From: Dipetalonema caudispina
Taxonomy: Eukaryota > Nematoda > Chromadorea > Rhabditida > Onchocercidae
DNA length: 64,000 nucleotides
Direction: 5' to 3'
Assembly: GCA_013365325.1 (NCBI GenBank)
Contig: JABVXV010000247.1
Coordinates: forward strand, 1 to 64,000
Under the pieces are notes generated by a model that was not told the DNA's origin, did not search any database, and saw only the letters and a list, made by a program, of their open reading frames with translations. The position numbers were made by a program, and so were the translations under genes. Of the stretch, positions 12,101 through 24,361 are shown piece by piece. The first letter of the stretch is position 1, and each line of letters starts with the position of its first letter.

Positions 12101-14952
12101 CATTAACAAGACATATTGCTGCAAGTAATTCTAATGCCAAAGCTTTTGTCCTGAAGTAAAAAAATACGAGTACTGATCAGAAACAATAAAGAAAAATTAC
12201 GGATTATTCAAATACCCAGACATCAACATCGATTAGATAATTCAATTCGAACGACAAATACTTCATTATTTAAAGAAACATTGTCGAGAATTAGAATGAT
12301 TTTGAAGGAAAAAATGAATTTAATGTCGAACTCATTCGTAAATGTATGTAAAAGGATTATGAAAGACAAACCGTAAACTCTGATGCAGAATACTTCGAGC
12401 TATACAATAAATTGCCTGTGGATTATTGAACACCATATTGAACCCGTACTGCAACGGTAATCAAATAAAAGTTCTGCTTCATGTATTATGAAAGATTATC
12501 TAATATGCCAAGAATGAAATGCATCAGAACACAAACTAATTTTAAAAAACAAAGTTATCTAAAATAATAAATATGATGTCTAATATAATATCTAAAATAA
12601 GAAATCAAATTTCCATTACACTTTTTACCTAAACTATCATACTTGAACTTCGCATGAACTATCATATTCAACTATCACACTTTTTAATATAACGTCCTTA
12701 GTATGCTTTAGAAACTTTTGCAACGAAATATTTACCTTGTTATTCATGATTGCTCGCAAACAACTCACACACACGTGTATGTCATCATCACGTTCACCGT
12801 AATTCTTTGAATTTTTCTTTGCAACGCTTGTCGTTCGTCGAAATAAACCACCCGTTATTTTTTCATCCAAAAAATGATCATTGTCGGCAGAATTCAAAAC
12901 TGATGACGTGTAACTTTGCGAAGTATGTGAATAGGGAAACGCACCACTTGACGAAGCACCATCCTGATTTGAATCGTTGCAAGCACTATAAATACATCAT
13001 TTCAAATCATTTCTTTCTGTTGTAACTATGAAATAAAATATCACTTCATAATTTGAAGATTACTTCATACTCTGATTTTCCATAATAAAAAAAGAGGAAT
13101 TTACCTTCCCCAGCTTCCATCTTCTTGAAGTTGTGTCAAATAATCGATCAACATGTCTAAGCCATTATTCTGGTCGTTCAGAAAGATTCGTACCCAACTT
13201 TAAAGAGCAGAATTTGTTGTTCAATCAAAAATTTATTTTCTGGCTTTATAATAAGGACTTTTTGAAATAATAAGATCAGTGCAAATAATAATGAACACAA
13301 TTTAATTACTCAAATATGATACAAACATTATATCAATGATGTAACAGGAGAATAAGCCTACTCGATACTGTTTGTTCGCAATGATATCTCGATATGCTTT
13401 AATATTTTCGTTGAAGTTTCGTCACCTAACAACTTTTTTTTCTGCAAAGTGCTTCGTTTTAATTTAAACAAATTTTATAAGGAATAAAACTATGGAAAGC
13501 TCTATGGTGCTAATTCTCCTCCATGGAATAAAGACGAAAAGCAGGAAAATCAATTTCTAAAAACCAATTAGAAGAATTCTTTCCACTTGGTATCCATTCT
13601 TTCAATGTTTTTGTAAAAAACTTTGGCTTTTTTGTTCACATTTAATGGAAGATGTGATAACAAATATTCAGTAATTTTCACAAAACCATAAGTTTTCAGC
13701 ATTACCAATTGCCTAATTAGTAAATTTATCAACCACTAGTTACCATAAGATGGGAAGATAAAACTAGAGAGGAAAAAAACTCACCTTTTTAGAAGCTCGA
13801 CGATCCAAATAAACTGCCAGTTTTTCTAGATACACAGAAGGATCTGCTACGGCATACATTCTTCTCTGAAATTTATTCTGTAAAAGCATGAAAAATGGTA
13901 TATTACAGGAATTCGAATGGGCAATAGCTACAAATGCTGAAAAAAGTGACATTAGTTTTACCGAAAACATTATATAGCAAAAGTTTATACCAAACTATAC
14001 CTTATTTTCAGTTGATGGAACTTATGATTTTAGTGCCCTCTATTTTTTATCCGGTAACATTTGAATAGAATCTGCTGATCATTTTTCAGGACAAGAAACT
14101 ATGAAGAAATGACAAGAATTATTTGAAAGACGAACCTGATCACAAACCAACTCCCATTTCTTATTTAAATCGTAACTTCTCAAAATTCGCATCTTATCTG
14201 GAGGAAGATCCATTTTATTCTGAAGCAAGAATTGCATTATAAAAATTCTACGAAATTACATTTGAATCAAAAATGCAACGTTGCTCAAAGAAATGCAAAA
14301 TATTCAATAATTCATTTCTTTTGGTTTTACAGAAAATACTAAAACAGAAATAAGCTTGTGATAAACGAAATTCCTTTTTCCAAACAAACAATAGAAAATG
14401 GTATGTAAGTTTCAACAACATTTAAAAGTTTGGTAAGCGAAATGGAACTGAATTTCCCAAAATTTTCATCAACTATGCTAAACAAATATTTAATACTCCG
14501 AATACTCTGTTACGAAATTCAAAAAGCATTGTCACAATCTTGAATTCCTAAATAATATTCAAAAACTATCTATATCATCTTAAATTAATTAAAACTTCTC
14601 AACAACAAAATCTGACCAAGTGTAAATGGGGACATTTTGAATGATAAGGGAACCAATAGCTGCTTTTAACTATTTCTATTATTCATCCCCCTCTCTCTCC
14701 TCAAGTTCTGCTTTTACTATTCATAACTTCATAGAAGGTTGAAAAAGAAAGAAAATAGTACCAAAACTTCTTCGAAAGCACACAAAAGTTCCTCTTCAGG
14801 AGGTAACCGAGATGTTGAGTCATCTTTTGAGGCATCCTTCTGTAAACCATCAATTCGTACTGCCATGGCTACACTATCTCTAGTACGACAATATGACGGA
14901 GACGACGAATAACGTCGAGCAATCTTTTTGCTAACTCGAAATCCGCAACGTG
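6187..14952 (-). CDS. frl-1: Formin-like protein, FMNL/FRL family
   Basis: Actin-nucleating formin of the FMNL class, expected at the cell cortex under Rho-family GTPase control. Exons (minus): 14952-14762, 14219-14136, 13877-13785, 13441-13362, 13197-13105, 12985-12736, 12448-12372, 12150-12057, 11635-11447, 11101-10952, 10750-10519, 10209-9927, 9669-9576, 9381-9210, 8784-8661, 8479-8311, 8153-8004, 7801-7669, 7515-7346, 7090-6947, 6790-6586, 6338-6187. All phases close and give about 1108 residues, near the family's usual length. Domain order: GTPase-binding/FH3 (residues about 40-385; '[15 protein letters not shown]', '[12 protein letters not shown]'), coiled coil (about 385-511), proline-rich FH1 (511-605), FH2 (about 605-990; signature '[20 protein letters not shown]') and a DAD-like tail. 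The first recovered exon starts in phase 1, so an upstream exon may exist; an internal ATG at 14866-14864 would also give an N-terminus of normal FMNL length. Confidence 0.95.
6339..6585 (-). other. GC-AG intron in the formin tail
   Basis: The last formin intron starts with GCAAGT directly after AAT-G and ends in TTTCAG. Splicing at this GC donor joins the two exons as ...[12 protein letters not shown]... in frame and aligns the DAD-like region with its basic follow-on. The only nearby GT (AA|GTCC, two bases further) would put the last exon in a frame that stops after about ten codons, so the GC donor is preferred. Confidence 0.8.
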
Positions 14953-17842
14953 CTAGAAAAGAAAGATACAGTTGAATATCAGTAACAAAATTATGAAAAT
15001 TCGTTTCAAAACAAACGAGAAAGGAGACATTTGAGAGAGATACATAATTTTCAAATAAAAATGACTTAGTAACAAATTACAATGAAAAGAATGCGATGAA
15101 AATTTAAGCGAACCGGTGAAATATAACACCCGATAAGGCAAAAGGAAAAATCGTTTCCAGAAAAAAAATTGCAATCGATACGAGAAAAAAATGTTGCATT
15201 TCTTTTCAGAATGTTGCCTTTTTATTCTTATGTAGAAGTTGCAAGCATCACAATGATGATTTCGTTAAGAAGCTATTATTTAAGCGATCTGAATGATAAA
15301 ATTCGATAAACTTTGTAGGATAATAAAAAGAGCAATATCGCACTACTATCAGATAGTAACAAAATTAATTAGGATCAGGAATTGACCAAATCAACAAAAG
15401 TGAAACTTTAACAAGCGATAACAACATTTAATAGCTGCAAAGGCAAACTAATGAGAAAATGGGAGGAGAGCTGAGTGGTAATGAAATTTGACCACCTATA
15501 GTTGATCACGAAAACAGCTGAAAACATCCTAATTATTAACTCCTATAATAATCTCAAGTATAAGTTATAACATCATAGACAAAGAATCCAATTTAAATTT
15601 TGAACGTTAGAATCCATTCTAAATCTTGAACGATTAAAACTTATTTAAATCATCTAGAAGCTTAATCATATGTTAACCAGAAAACGCACTGAAAATAAAT
15701 CAATCAATACGAGAAAAATCAGCAATGAATGTTTGTAGCAGAGAGAAAAGACAATGAGAATAACCTAAGTGACACATACACAGCATTTGTAGGAGTAGTG
15801 AGATCATCACTATAACAGTGATAATAAAACACTTAAAATATAATAACGAAAATAATAATAAAAACAAAAATAATAAAAGTATCATAATAATTACAATTAA
15901 TCAGTAATAACGACAGTTAACAATGATAGTAAATTAGCAATAATAACAATAATAATAAATCACTAATAATAATAATAATAATGATAATTAATAATAATTA
16001 ATAAAATAATAATAATAATAACAGTAATAATAACGGCAATAATAAACAATGATAACAATAACTAATAGTGGTAGCAAATAACTAATATTAATAACAATAA
16101 AAATAATAATTACAGTTACGCAGGACAATTTTAGGGGCAATTATTCTAAAATAGTAAGTGGTAGCAAGAGGATATATTGTGAAACGACACAGCAGCACTT
16201 GCATATGCATTGCTAAACAATGAAATTGACATACAGTTATGCTAATTTGGTAATAATACTGAAATAGGACATAAATGACGAAATTACTTTATGGCATTTA
16301 AAAATAAAGTCATTCAATTGGACAATGAGTGTGTACAAACCTGAAAGTAACATTTAATAATACTAACTACAAATTGATTAACAATTCAGCAGGAAAAGTC
16401 AATATAATATCATCGTAAAAGTATTATTAATTTATATGAACAAATTAGAATTGCTATTTTGAAAAAAAAAGACAGTTGAAAACTTAAAATTGCAAATAAC
16501 TGAACTATCCATTAATAGTGTAATGTATTTACCATTCAGTTTCATCTACTAGAAAAAGATTTAAATATATCAATAGGAATGATGCCAATATTTCAGTGCA
16601 ATGCTGCAATTTCTGATAAAGACATAATTGCATATAATGGATATAATGGAACTTTCTGAAGTGAAGATTCATATGACATCTGACATGTGGTAACTCTTTT
16701 TCAATCGTTTTAATTCATCTTCTACCTAAGCTATTCAGCAATCTAAATGGGAGATACAATAATATAATATCTTACTCTTTCCACATGTCCTATTACAATG
16801 CACTACATGGCAGTTACTGAATTCGCTTCCTTCTATTATACCCGCATTTATCAACCACATTCAATAAACGAGCAAAGAAGGTTGTCATTTTCGAATTTAT
16901 CGAAACAGTATTTATTTTCTTTCTCTATAGTCTACTGGAACAAAAAAAAAAAAAAAAAAAAAAAAAAAATGAAAAAAGATTTAAATGCTGTAATATTGCT
17001 GATTTTAGTTTAGTCGAATGAATCACCTTTAAGAAAAGAAAGAAAGAAATCATACTTCTTTCTTTTGAAATGAAATGATGACATGAAAATTGGTAGTTAG
17101 TTTGAAGGGATTTTCTTGAATTAAAATTTAAAAAAGAAAAAGAAGATACATGTAATCTAAGCATTTTATGACATTTCTTCCTATTACAAATTTCTGTTTT
17201 CTAATTTTTCAAGAAAATGCTTTCCAATCTGTAGTAATAAGATAAGAGAGCTAAAGAGATTGTACTGCTTTTAGTACAGCTATTATCTCTCAATCCATAT
17301 CAATATGCCTTTATTCCAAAGGCAATAAATCATGTCATAGCTATACGTATCGATAGACATACATTTTTAGTAATGAATGCTATATAATTAAGAAGGGACT
17401 AAATGAAACTTATCCTATTACAACTTCGAAACGTTTAATTCATATTCTATCAATAAAATAATTCACTCATTAATCAAATAACTAATTAACTGTGATCAAC
17501 TGTTGTGAGAAATGTTTGAGAATACAAATTTACAAAATAGTTATAAACAAAAAAATTTAATGCTAAAAGGAAATGTAATGTTAATATCATAAATACATAG
17601 AATATTACTACGAATACATCTATATAAAAATCAAAATATTACAAATATTAAATAAAAAAATTTTTTCTTTTTTTTAAAAAATCAAAAATAATTGAGAATG
17701 AAATGATGTGGTATATATGAAGAATGAATTACTGATTGAGTTGTTGCAGCATCTAGCCATCTATCCATTCATCTATCTATCCCATCTATGTCATTTTTCA
17801 ATAAATGCAAACGCTCCAGCTGTGTCATTTCACCACTTATAG

Positions 17843-17844
<2 letters not shown>

Positions 17845-17894
<50 letters not shown>
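17845..17894. repeat. 50-bp poly(A) tract
   Basis: An uninterrupted run of about 50 A residues with no retrotransposon body or target-site duplication visible upstream. Its length in the assembly may be approximate. Confidence 0.9.
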
Positions 17895-17896
<2 letters not shown>

Positions 17897-20401
17897 GAAA
17901 TGGAAAGTAGAGTTGTTAGTTGCTACTACTACTACTGCTACTGCTATAACATCAGGATAAAATGTAGAAAGATATCGATCTACAAAATATATATATAATA
18001 TGTATATATGGAACCTTCTTCTCCGCACTCCATCCAAAGTGCTCCTTCTCTATCCTTCTTTCACTCATTCAATCAGTCAGTCAGTCATCGTTGTATGTAT
18101 TTATAACTAAAACATCGGCAAAACTCCTTTAGACAAATGTAAAAGTCTTTTGAGCATTCAATATTTTAAAGGAATGATTCTTCTCCTTTCTCTATACTTC
18201 CTTCCTTCTTTACCTATTTCCTTTATCACTAAATACATTTTAATTATTCTATCGAGTAACAATAATAAATCCTAAAATGCTCATCTGTTTACCTCAATTA
18301 TTATCTTCAAATTGACCATAACTCTAGCACAGACAATAAACATTCATTAGAAACATATTCTAACAAATTATCCTCGAAAGTTGAATAAATTACTCGAAAA
18401 TTTCTATTCAAAAATTTTAAATATCCTCAAATTAGCCAAGAATTAAAAATTAATCCTTTGTTAGTATCTTTTATAACATACTTAATGTAGTAATTTCCTA
18501 CCGATTTTTGAAACATAATAGAAAATAACTCCTCCTGATCCCTATTTCTGCTGCCTATCACATATGACGATCAATCTTTGCTTCCGAAATACCGCACAGG
18601 AAATCAAAATAGGATAGGCATCTACTGTTAGAATATGCATTTAAGATTTGTAAATGAAATAAATTACGCAATAATTCATTAAAATAAATAAAATATAATG
18701 AAGATATAACTACAACTAAAGTATCTAAAGATCTCGGAAAGTCATGCCTAGCAGTTCAACGACTGATAAGTATATTATGAGTAATCTGATAATCTTACAA
18801 TTTCCATCGATTCGTTCAAACTATTCTAAATAAATTCGAAGTATTTCGGTTAATTCAATCGCCTGCAGAGATACATCCAACTGTGCGTTCAGTGCTTTCA
18901 ATTTTTGAAAGAATTTTTCTTTTCCTTAGAATAGCAATTGAGAGGTGCTATTTCAACAAAGATATACCATTACAAAAGCAATTTCCTTTTATGAATCAAA
19001 TTGAATTCATTTCTATTTACCTTTTGATACATACATAATCTTGGAAAACAGGAAATTTTCTCAGTATCAATTACTAACTCATTGCCATATTTTCAATTAA
19101 AATTACTTACAAAGCGTTTGAGGCTTCAATTCTACCACCGTATGATATTTTGTTGGCATATTTTGGAATGGTATCAGATCATTATCAGCCATTATCGATC
19201 GTTTCTCCCATACGAATACCAATTAAGTACTAAATGTGAATTTATCGTTAGTAATCTCTTCTCGTCAACAATCTGCAAAAAAAATATATTATTTGGTCAG
19301 TGTTCGAAAAATAATAAACCACAAAATTATACATTCATCACTGTTACAACAATTAGCCTTTTTAAAAATAAAATTTTCAAAAAAAAAAAAAAAAACGAAA
19401 GAGAAAGGGAAAGATAATGAAGAGAAGATTTCTTCTTAATTGTGAATTAATTTGTAGCATACATTTTAACAATTAGAAAATAAAAAAAGGAAGCATAAAA
19501 TAGATAATCTATTGAGTAATTTATAATACAATCAAATCATATGAGGAAATTTTTGATGAAATGAGACATTGGTAACAAGTTTTTAATCAGTAAAATAAGT
19601 TTTCCTAAATGACAGACAAAATAAACAAATAAATTAATCAAATAAGTTTCACATTGAAGATCAACTACCACTTTCACTTATTTCCTCTCTCTTTCTCTCT
19701 CTCTCTCTCTTATTCTCAACTTTGGAATATACGGTTTCTTTGAACAAATAGCATTAATTTTCTAAAAGTTCCATCATGAACTTTCAATTTGAAAGAAATC
19801 AATGCTATCATATTATGTTAGCAATATGATAATCTATATAAATGTTACAGGCCAAGTTACATTATATTGGCTAATAGTGCATTAAGCCAAGCTATACCAT
19901 ATTGATTAATACTTTTTAATTCCTATTTTAATATTCTAATAAACTCAACAATAGTTTATATTATTTTAGCTATCACAAATTTCATTGGCATTTTTCTATT
20001 AATGAATTCAAAATGAAAAAATGTAAATGAAAATGATGAAATTAAAACACATTTAACATGAAATGAGAGTAAAAGTGAAATTAAAAAAAAAAAAAAAAAA
20101 AAAAGTTTGGAGATAAAAAAAAAGTGGACAACATGACATGTTAGATTGAAATTTATAGGAAGACGAAAGTATGTGATAAATGATAAAAAAAAAAAAAAAA
20201 AAGAAAGAAAGGACAATTAACTTTAATGTATATAAATTGAAATTTTGAATAAACTATTAGCAATTTTTTTTTTTTTTTTTTGAGATATTTTCATAAATAA
20301 TTTAAATATTAATGAAATATTCTAATCATAATCAATCGTATGGTAAAAATAGCAACATTTTTCTGTAGCAAACAAACGACATAATACTGCCATCCATGAC
20401 A

Positions 20402-20472
20402 TTGATGATGATGATGATAATGATGATGATGATGATGATGATGATAATGATGATGATGATGATGATGATGAT
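20402..20472. repeat. (GAT)n trinucleotide microsatellite
   Basis: About 70 bases of GAT units with two AAT interruptions. It produces poly-Met and poly-Ile open frames that are not genes. Confidence 0.95.
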
Positions 20473-20576
20473 AGACGTTGTAATATGGAAAGATGATGCA
20501 CGCATCAATTCATTATCAAGCAACAATTGCACTTATAACGTGCACACCATAAATGGATACAGACATACGCAACCAT

Positions 20577-20926
20577 TCACAAATAACAGATACATGTTCG
20601 CAACCATGCACAAATAACAGATACACGTTTCCGTATAGACATACGTAACCATTCACAAATAACAGATACACGTTTCCGTATAGACATACGTAACCATGCA
20701 CAAATAACAGATACACGTTTCCGTACAGACATACGTAACCATGCACAAATAACAGATACACGTTCGCAACCATGCACAAATAACAGATACACGTTCGCAA
20801 CCATGCACAAATAACAGATACACGTTCGCAACCATGCACAAATAACAGATACACGTTTCCGTATAGACATACGTAACCATGCACAAATAACAGATACACG
20901 TTTCCGTATAGACATACGCAACTACA
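20577..20926. repeat. Two-unit minisatellite (31 bp and 45 bp)
   Basis: Nine tandem units share a 20-base core, 'cacaaataacagatacacgt'. Short units of 31 bp continue with 'tcgcaaccatg'; long units of 45 bp continue with a Y-rich insert reading 'ttccgtatagacatacg' before 'taaccat'. The order from the left is short, long, long, long, short, short, short, long, long, after which the repeat breaks down. Unit lengths sum to the observed span. The minus-strand reading is open in several frames (repeats of 'VICAWLR'), but this follows from the repeat and there is no start context or splice signal. Confidence 0.92.
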
Positions 20927-21490
20927 CACAAATAACAGATACATGTTTCTGTACGATAATCACATACTACAGATATTTATAAACGTGTACAGATAGATCG
21001 ATATGAATAAACACATAGATATCTATCTCTCTTAGACGTAAAAGTGTAGTATTTCAACAATCACGTATGTATACGTATGAACAAATATACATAAATATCT
21101 TTTTACGTACATATATATGTTTAGAAGAAATGCATGATATATTACTACTACAAGTGATTAAATATTTATTTACACGTAAATGTACGTCTACATGCATGAT
21201 ACAAAAAGATTAATTAACTTTTCGACTGTAAATCATACGTATGATTTATTATATCTAATAGATCATCATTTATTAGATAGTATTAGAGATATTCACATTG
21301 ATAAGAGATTATGTTAGATAAGATTAATAGCAATTAATGTGACATACATTAAATTTAATTATGCGGTTAATTAAGTAAAATAAATTCATTAAATGAACAT
21401 TGAAAATTTATAATTAGGTTTTCTTAATTTGTTTCATGTATATTTCATTGTACAGTTCACATGAATAAAAGATAATTTTTTATAGCCACT

Positions 21491-21674
21491 ATTAACCTCA
21501 ATAAGATAATCATTATAATTATCTAAATTCAGATAAACTATATCACTAATTTCTTATCAATTCATATTACCCATATATACTCATTAACCTCAATAAGATA
21601 ATCATTATAATTATCTAAATTCAGATAAACTATATCACTAATTTCTTATCAATTCATATTACCCATATATACTC
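21491..21674. repeat. Perfect 92-bp tandem duplication
   Basis: The block starting 'attaacctcaataagataat' at 21491 recurs without any visible change at 21583. The identity ends a few bases after 21674. The absence of differences suggests a recent duplication or an assembly artefact. Confidence 0.95.
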
Positions 21675-21752
21675 ATTCATTTTCATCATCGTTACTCTTT
21701 CAATTAATATTTACCCGTCTAAAATGTAATATACTTGAAATGAGAAAGAATT

Positions 21753-21755
<3 letters not shown>

Positions 21756-21793
<38 letters not shown>
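21756..21793. repeat. (GA)n dinucleotide microsatellite
   Basis: A perfect GA tract of 19 units. Confidence 0.97.
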
Positions 21794-21796
<3 letters not shown>

Positions 21797-22098
21797 AATT
21801 TACCATCATTTGGATGATAATTATGATACTTTTTATGGGACATAAATTTGATATTGAAAAGTAAAATAAATATAATTTGATGAAAGAGAAAGCTTAAATG
21901 TCAATATATACTAATTATCGCTCATCCATTAAAGTGATGAAATGATCGGATCGATCGTAGCATATCATATTAGTGAATGAAGCAAATATGATCGTTTTAT
22001 TACATTGAAATAGAATTTAATGGTAAGAGCGAAATTTGAAAAAAAAAAAAAACGGACTTAAAATTCATTCAAATAATGCCATTTGAAACATAAAAGAT

Positions 22099-22304
22099 GA
22101 GTGAATGAATGAATGAATGAATGAATGAATGAATGAGTGAATGAATGAATGAATGAATGAATGAATGAATGAATGAATGAATGAATGAATGAATGAATGA
22201 ATGAACGAATGAATGAATGAATGAATGAATGAACGAATGAATGAATGAACGAATGAATGAATGAATGAATGAATGAACGAATGAATGAATGAACGAATGA
22301 ATGA
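22099..22304. repeat. (GAAT)n tetranucleotide microsatellite
   Basis: About 50 units of GAAT with scattered GAAC and GAGT variants. The reverse strand reads as repeats of Ser-Phe-Ile-His in open frames, which is a by-product of the tetranucleotide. Confidence 0.97.
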
Positions 22305-24078
22305 TGGAATGCTTATTATAATGCATTTGAAATGAACGAATGAAACGAAAAAAAAAAAAAAATGAAAAAAAATTGAACGAAATTCTATTTTAGAGCATGG
22401 CTTTTTTTTTTTTTTTTTCATCATTAAGTTTCAATATAAATTAACATTTAAGCGTAATTACTTTTAATTTTTGGGTAAAAAAGGTTTTTTTTTTTTCTTC
22501 TCCCAATCTTATAAAATGTGCATCAAATATTGGGAAATGAAATTAAGTAAATAAAAATCAATTTGAACTGAAAAATTAATAGCAAAAAATAAAATAATTA
22601 TGAAAATGTCGTGAAATTTTAATAAAAATTATGAGAATTATATATATTCAATGTGTTCTTCTTCAATTAACATTTGTCTCTGAGATAAATCATTGTTTTT
22701 TTTTTCTTCAGATAATTAATTTAATATTGAAAATTTGCTTAGTATAACTAAAAGTTAAGTTATATTTCACGTAAGTCACTCGAAAGAAACTCTTTTCCTC
22801 CTAACTTTTTTTTTTAAATCACTAATAAGGAATAAAAGTTGTAATTAAAAATTTTACACCTTCAAAAAATTTCAATTATTTTATATAAGCAAAAAATATT
22901 TAGAATAATATTTAGCACAACTTGTCAACAATTTTCTTTTACAAATTTAATCATTTTAAAATTGAAATTGAAATGAATTTCAATAATTAAAATTTCATTT
23001 AATGCATACATAAAAAATATAAACGAATAGTTAATTTGTCAGTTGCAAGTTATCGTAGATTGATGATAGCTGTAAGAATGGTAATCGATTTCTACACAAC
23101 ATATTGTGCAGGACGAGGTCAAATGACTTGACCTTCTGCCAATATAGTCCCGTAAGGAACGAACTTATTCCTCTTATAATATATGCATCAAGAACATTGT
23201 ATATGATTTCATTGCAATTTTTTTAATTTTCAAATTTAATTATTTAACAAATGTTATAATTTTAGTAAACTGATTTGAATTTTTATGAATTTATCTTCAA
23301 ATTTGAAATAATTTATAACATTTAACCTTTTAGGTGTGGACAATATTTATACGGGAAATTATCATCGTTTCGATTATTCCACATCTGCCATATTATTACT
23401 GCTGCTAACTTGAATCAATTTGATCGTCATAGTGGTCATCATAAGTGGTCAGTGGGAACAAATTGTCTATTCTTGTCACTTTCATCTAACATCATTTGCT
23501 ATTCCGTTTTAAATTTAGACTTTACTTTTCATAAAAATTTAGCTTTAAAATTCATTCACAATTATTTGCCTTGCTAAGCTTCATTAGCGGACGGTTCATC
23601 AGGAGAAATCTTTCAAGTAAATCATATTTTCATATCAAATAATCTGAAATTATGATTCATTTACTTATCGTACTTCAAATCTTTCATCTTACTTACTTTA
23701 AGAGTTGAAAATTTTGCTAAATCAAATATTTGTAAATTTTTTATATACAATGCTATAGAGATTATTAATATGCTATTTTATTAAGCATATTATTCTATTA
23801 AAATAAATTACAAAATTTGAAAATTTATAGATATTGCTAACAATCTAAAACATTTTGAAAAATGGAAAAATAATTTTTTTTTTTTTTTTTTCGCACATAA
23901 TATTTGTTTGTTTACTTTTCTGCAATTATTTACCAATTGATTTATTTGTTCACTATGCTAATTACATAAAGGTAATTTAGTGTTGTGACAACAATATTTC
24001 ATTTATTTCTCTTATGTTTACTGTTATCTATTATTTTATTTATTTACATTTTCATTCAAAATTTCGATTCATTCTTAA

Positions 24079-24088
24079 TTTTTTTCAG
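24079..24088 (+). promoter_or_regulatory. Probable spliced-leader acceptor of rpl-38
   Basis: A T-rich tract ending in TTTTTCAG at 24088 lies 48 bases upstream of the rpl-38 start codon. There is no coding exon upstream and the whole ORF is in one exon, so this acceptor fits SL trans-splicing, or a cis intron in the 5' UTR. Confidence 0.6.
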
Positions 24089-24136
24089 ATAATTTAATTT
24101 ACCATTATCATATTGGCAATTTTATCAATTTTAAAA

Positions 24137-24349
24137 ATGCCACGACAAATAACCGAAATCAAAACATTTTTACAAGCAGTTCAACGAACGGATGCAAAAT
24201 CGATTAAAATTAAGAAGAACAAAAATGATGTGAAATTTAAACTACGATGTAGTAAATATCTTTACACTCTTGTTGTTAAAGATAAACAAATGGCTGATAA
24301 ATTGGAAAAGAAATTACCAGGAACGATTGAAGTGAAAAAATTGAAATGA
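24137..24349 (+). CDS. rpl-38: 60S ribosomal protein L38 (eL38)
   Basis: A single intact 70-codon exon encodes the whole small basic protein of the large ribosomal subunit. The start '[12 protein letters not shown]' and the lysine-rich middle '[20 protein letters not shown]' are diagnostic of the eL38 family, and the length equals the usual 69-70 residues. The ATG at 24137 is chosen because it gives the family's exact N-terminus; the frame is open a little further upstream without matching the family. A polyadenylation signal follows within seven bases of the stop, which suggests a compact, highly expressed transcript. It is the only protein gene on the plus strand between 1.4 and 63 kb. Confidence 0.98.
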   Translation: MPRQITEIKTFLQAVQRTDAKSIKIKKNKNDVKFKLRCSKYLYTLVVKDKQMADKLEKKLPGTIEVKKLK

Positions 24350-24355
24350 AAATGT

Positions 24356-24361
24356 AATAAA
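24356..24361 (+). other. Polyadenylation signal of rpl-38
   Basis: An AATAAA hexamer begins seven bases after the TGA stop of rpl-38, implying a 3' UTR of only a few tens of bases. Confidence 0.65.

Larger units (their letters stand above)
14953..24080. other. Gene-poor, repeat-dense stretch
   Basis: No coding exon could be supported in these 9 kb apart from a possible undetected first exon of the formin. The DNA holds degraded AAT tracts at about 15,840-16,120, long A runs at 16,941-16,969 and 17,845-17,894, a CT run near 19,686, a GAT tract, a minisatellite, a 92-bp tandem duplication, a GA tract and a GAAT tract. Long open frames here come from these repeats. Confidence 0.75.

Noticed and set aside
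20577..20926. CRISPR-like look of a repeated core with variable inserts
   Set aside because: The spacers are not unique; two insert types recur, and the host is a eukaryote. It is a minisatellite.
20516..20944. Overlapping minus-strand frames of 92-142 codons rich in VICAWLR-type repeats
   Set aside because: They are the translation of the 31/45-bp minisatellite, which stays open in more than one frame. No start context, splice sites or non-repeat sequence.
22065..22424. Two minus-strand frames with Ser-Phe-Ile-His repeats
   Set aside because: Produced by the GAAT tetranucleotide tract.
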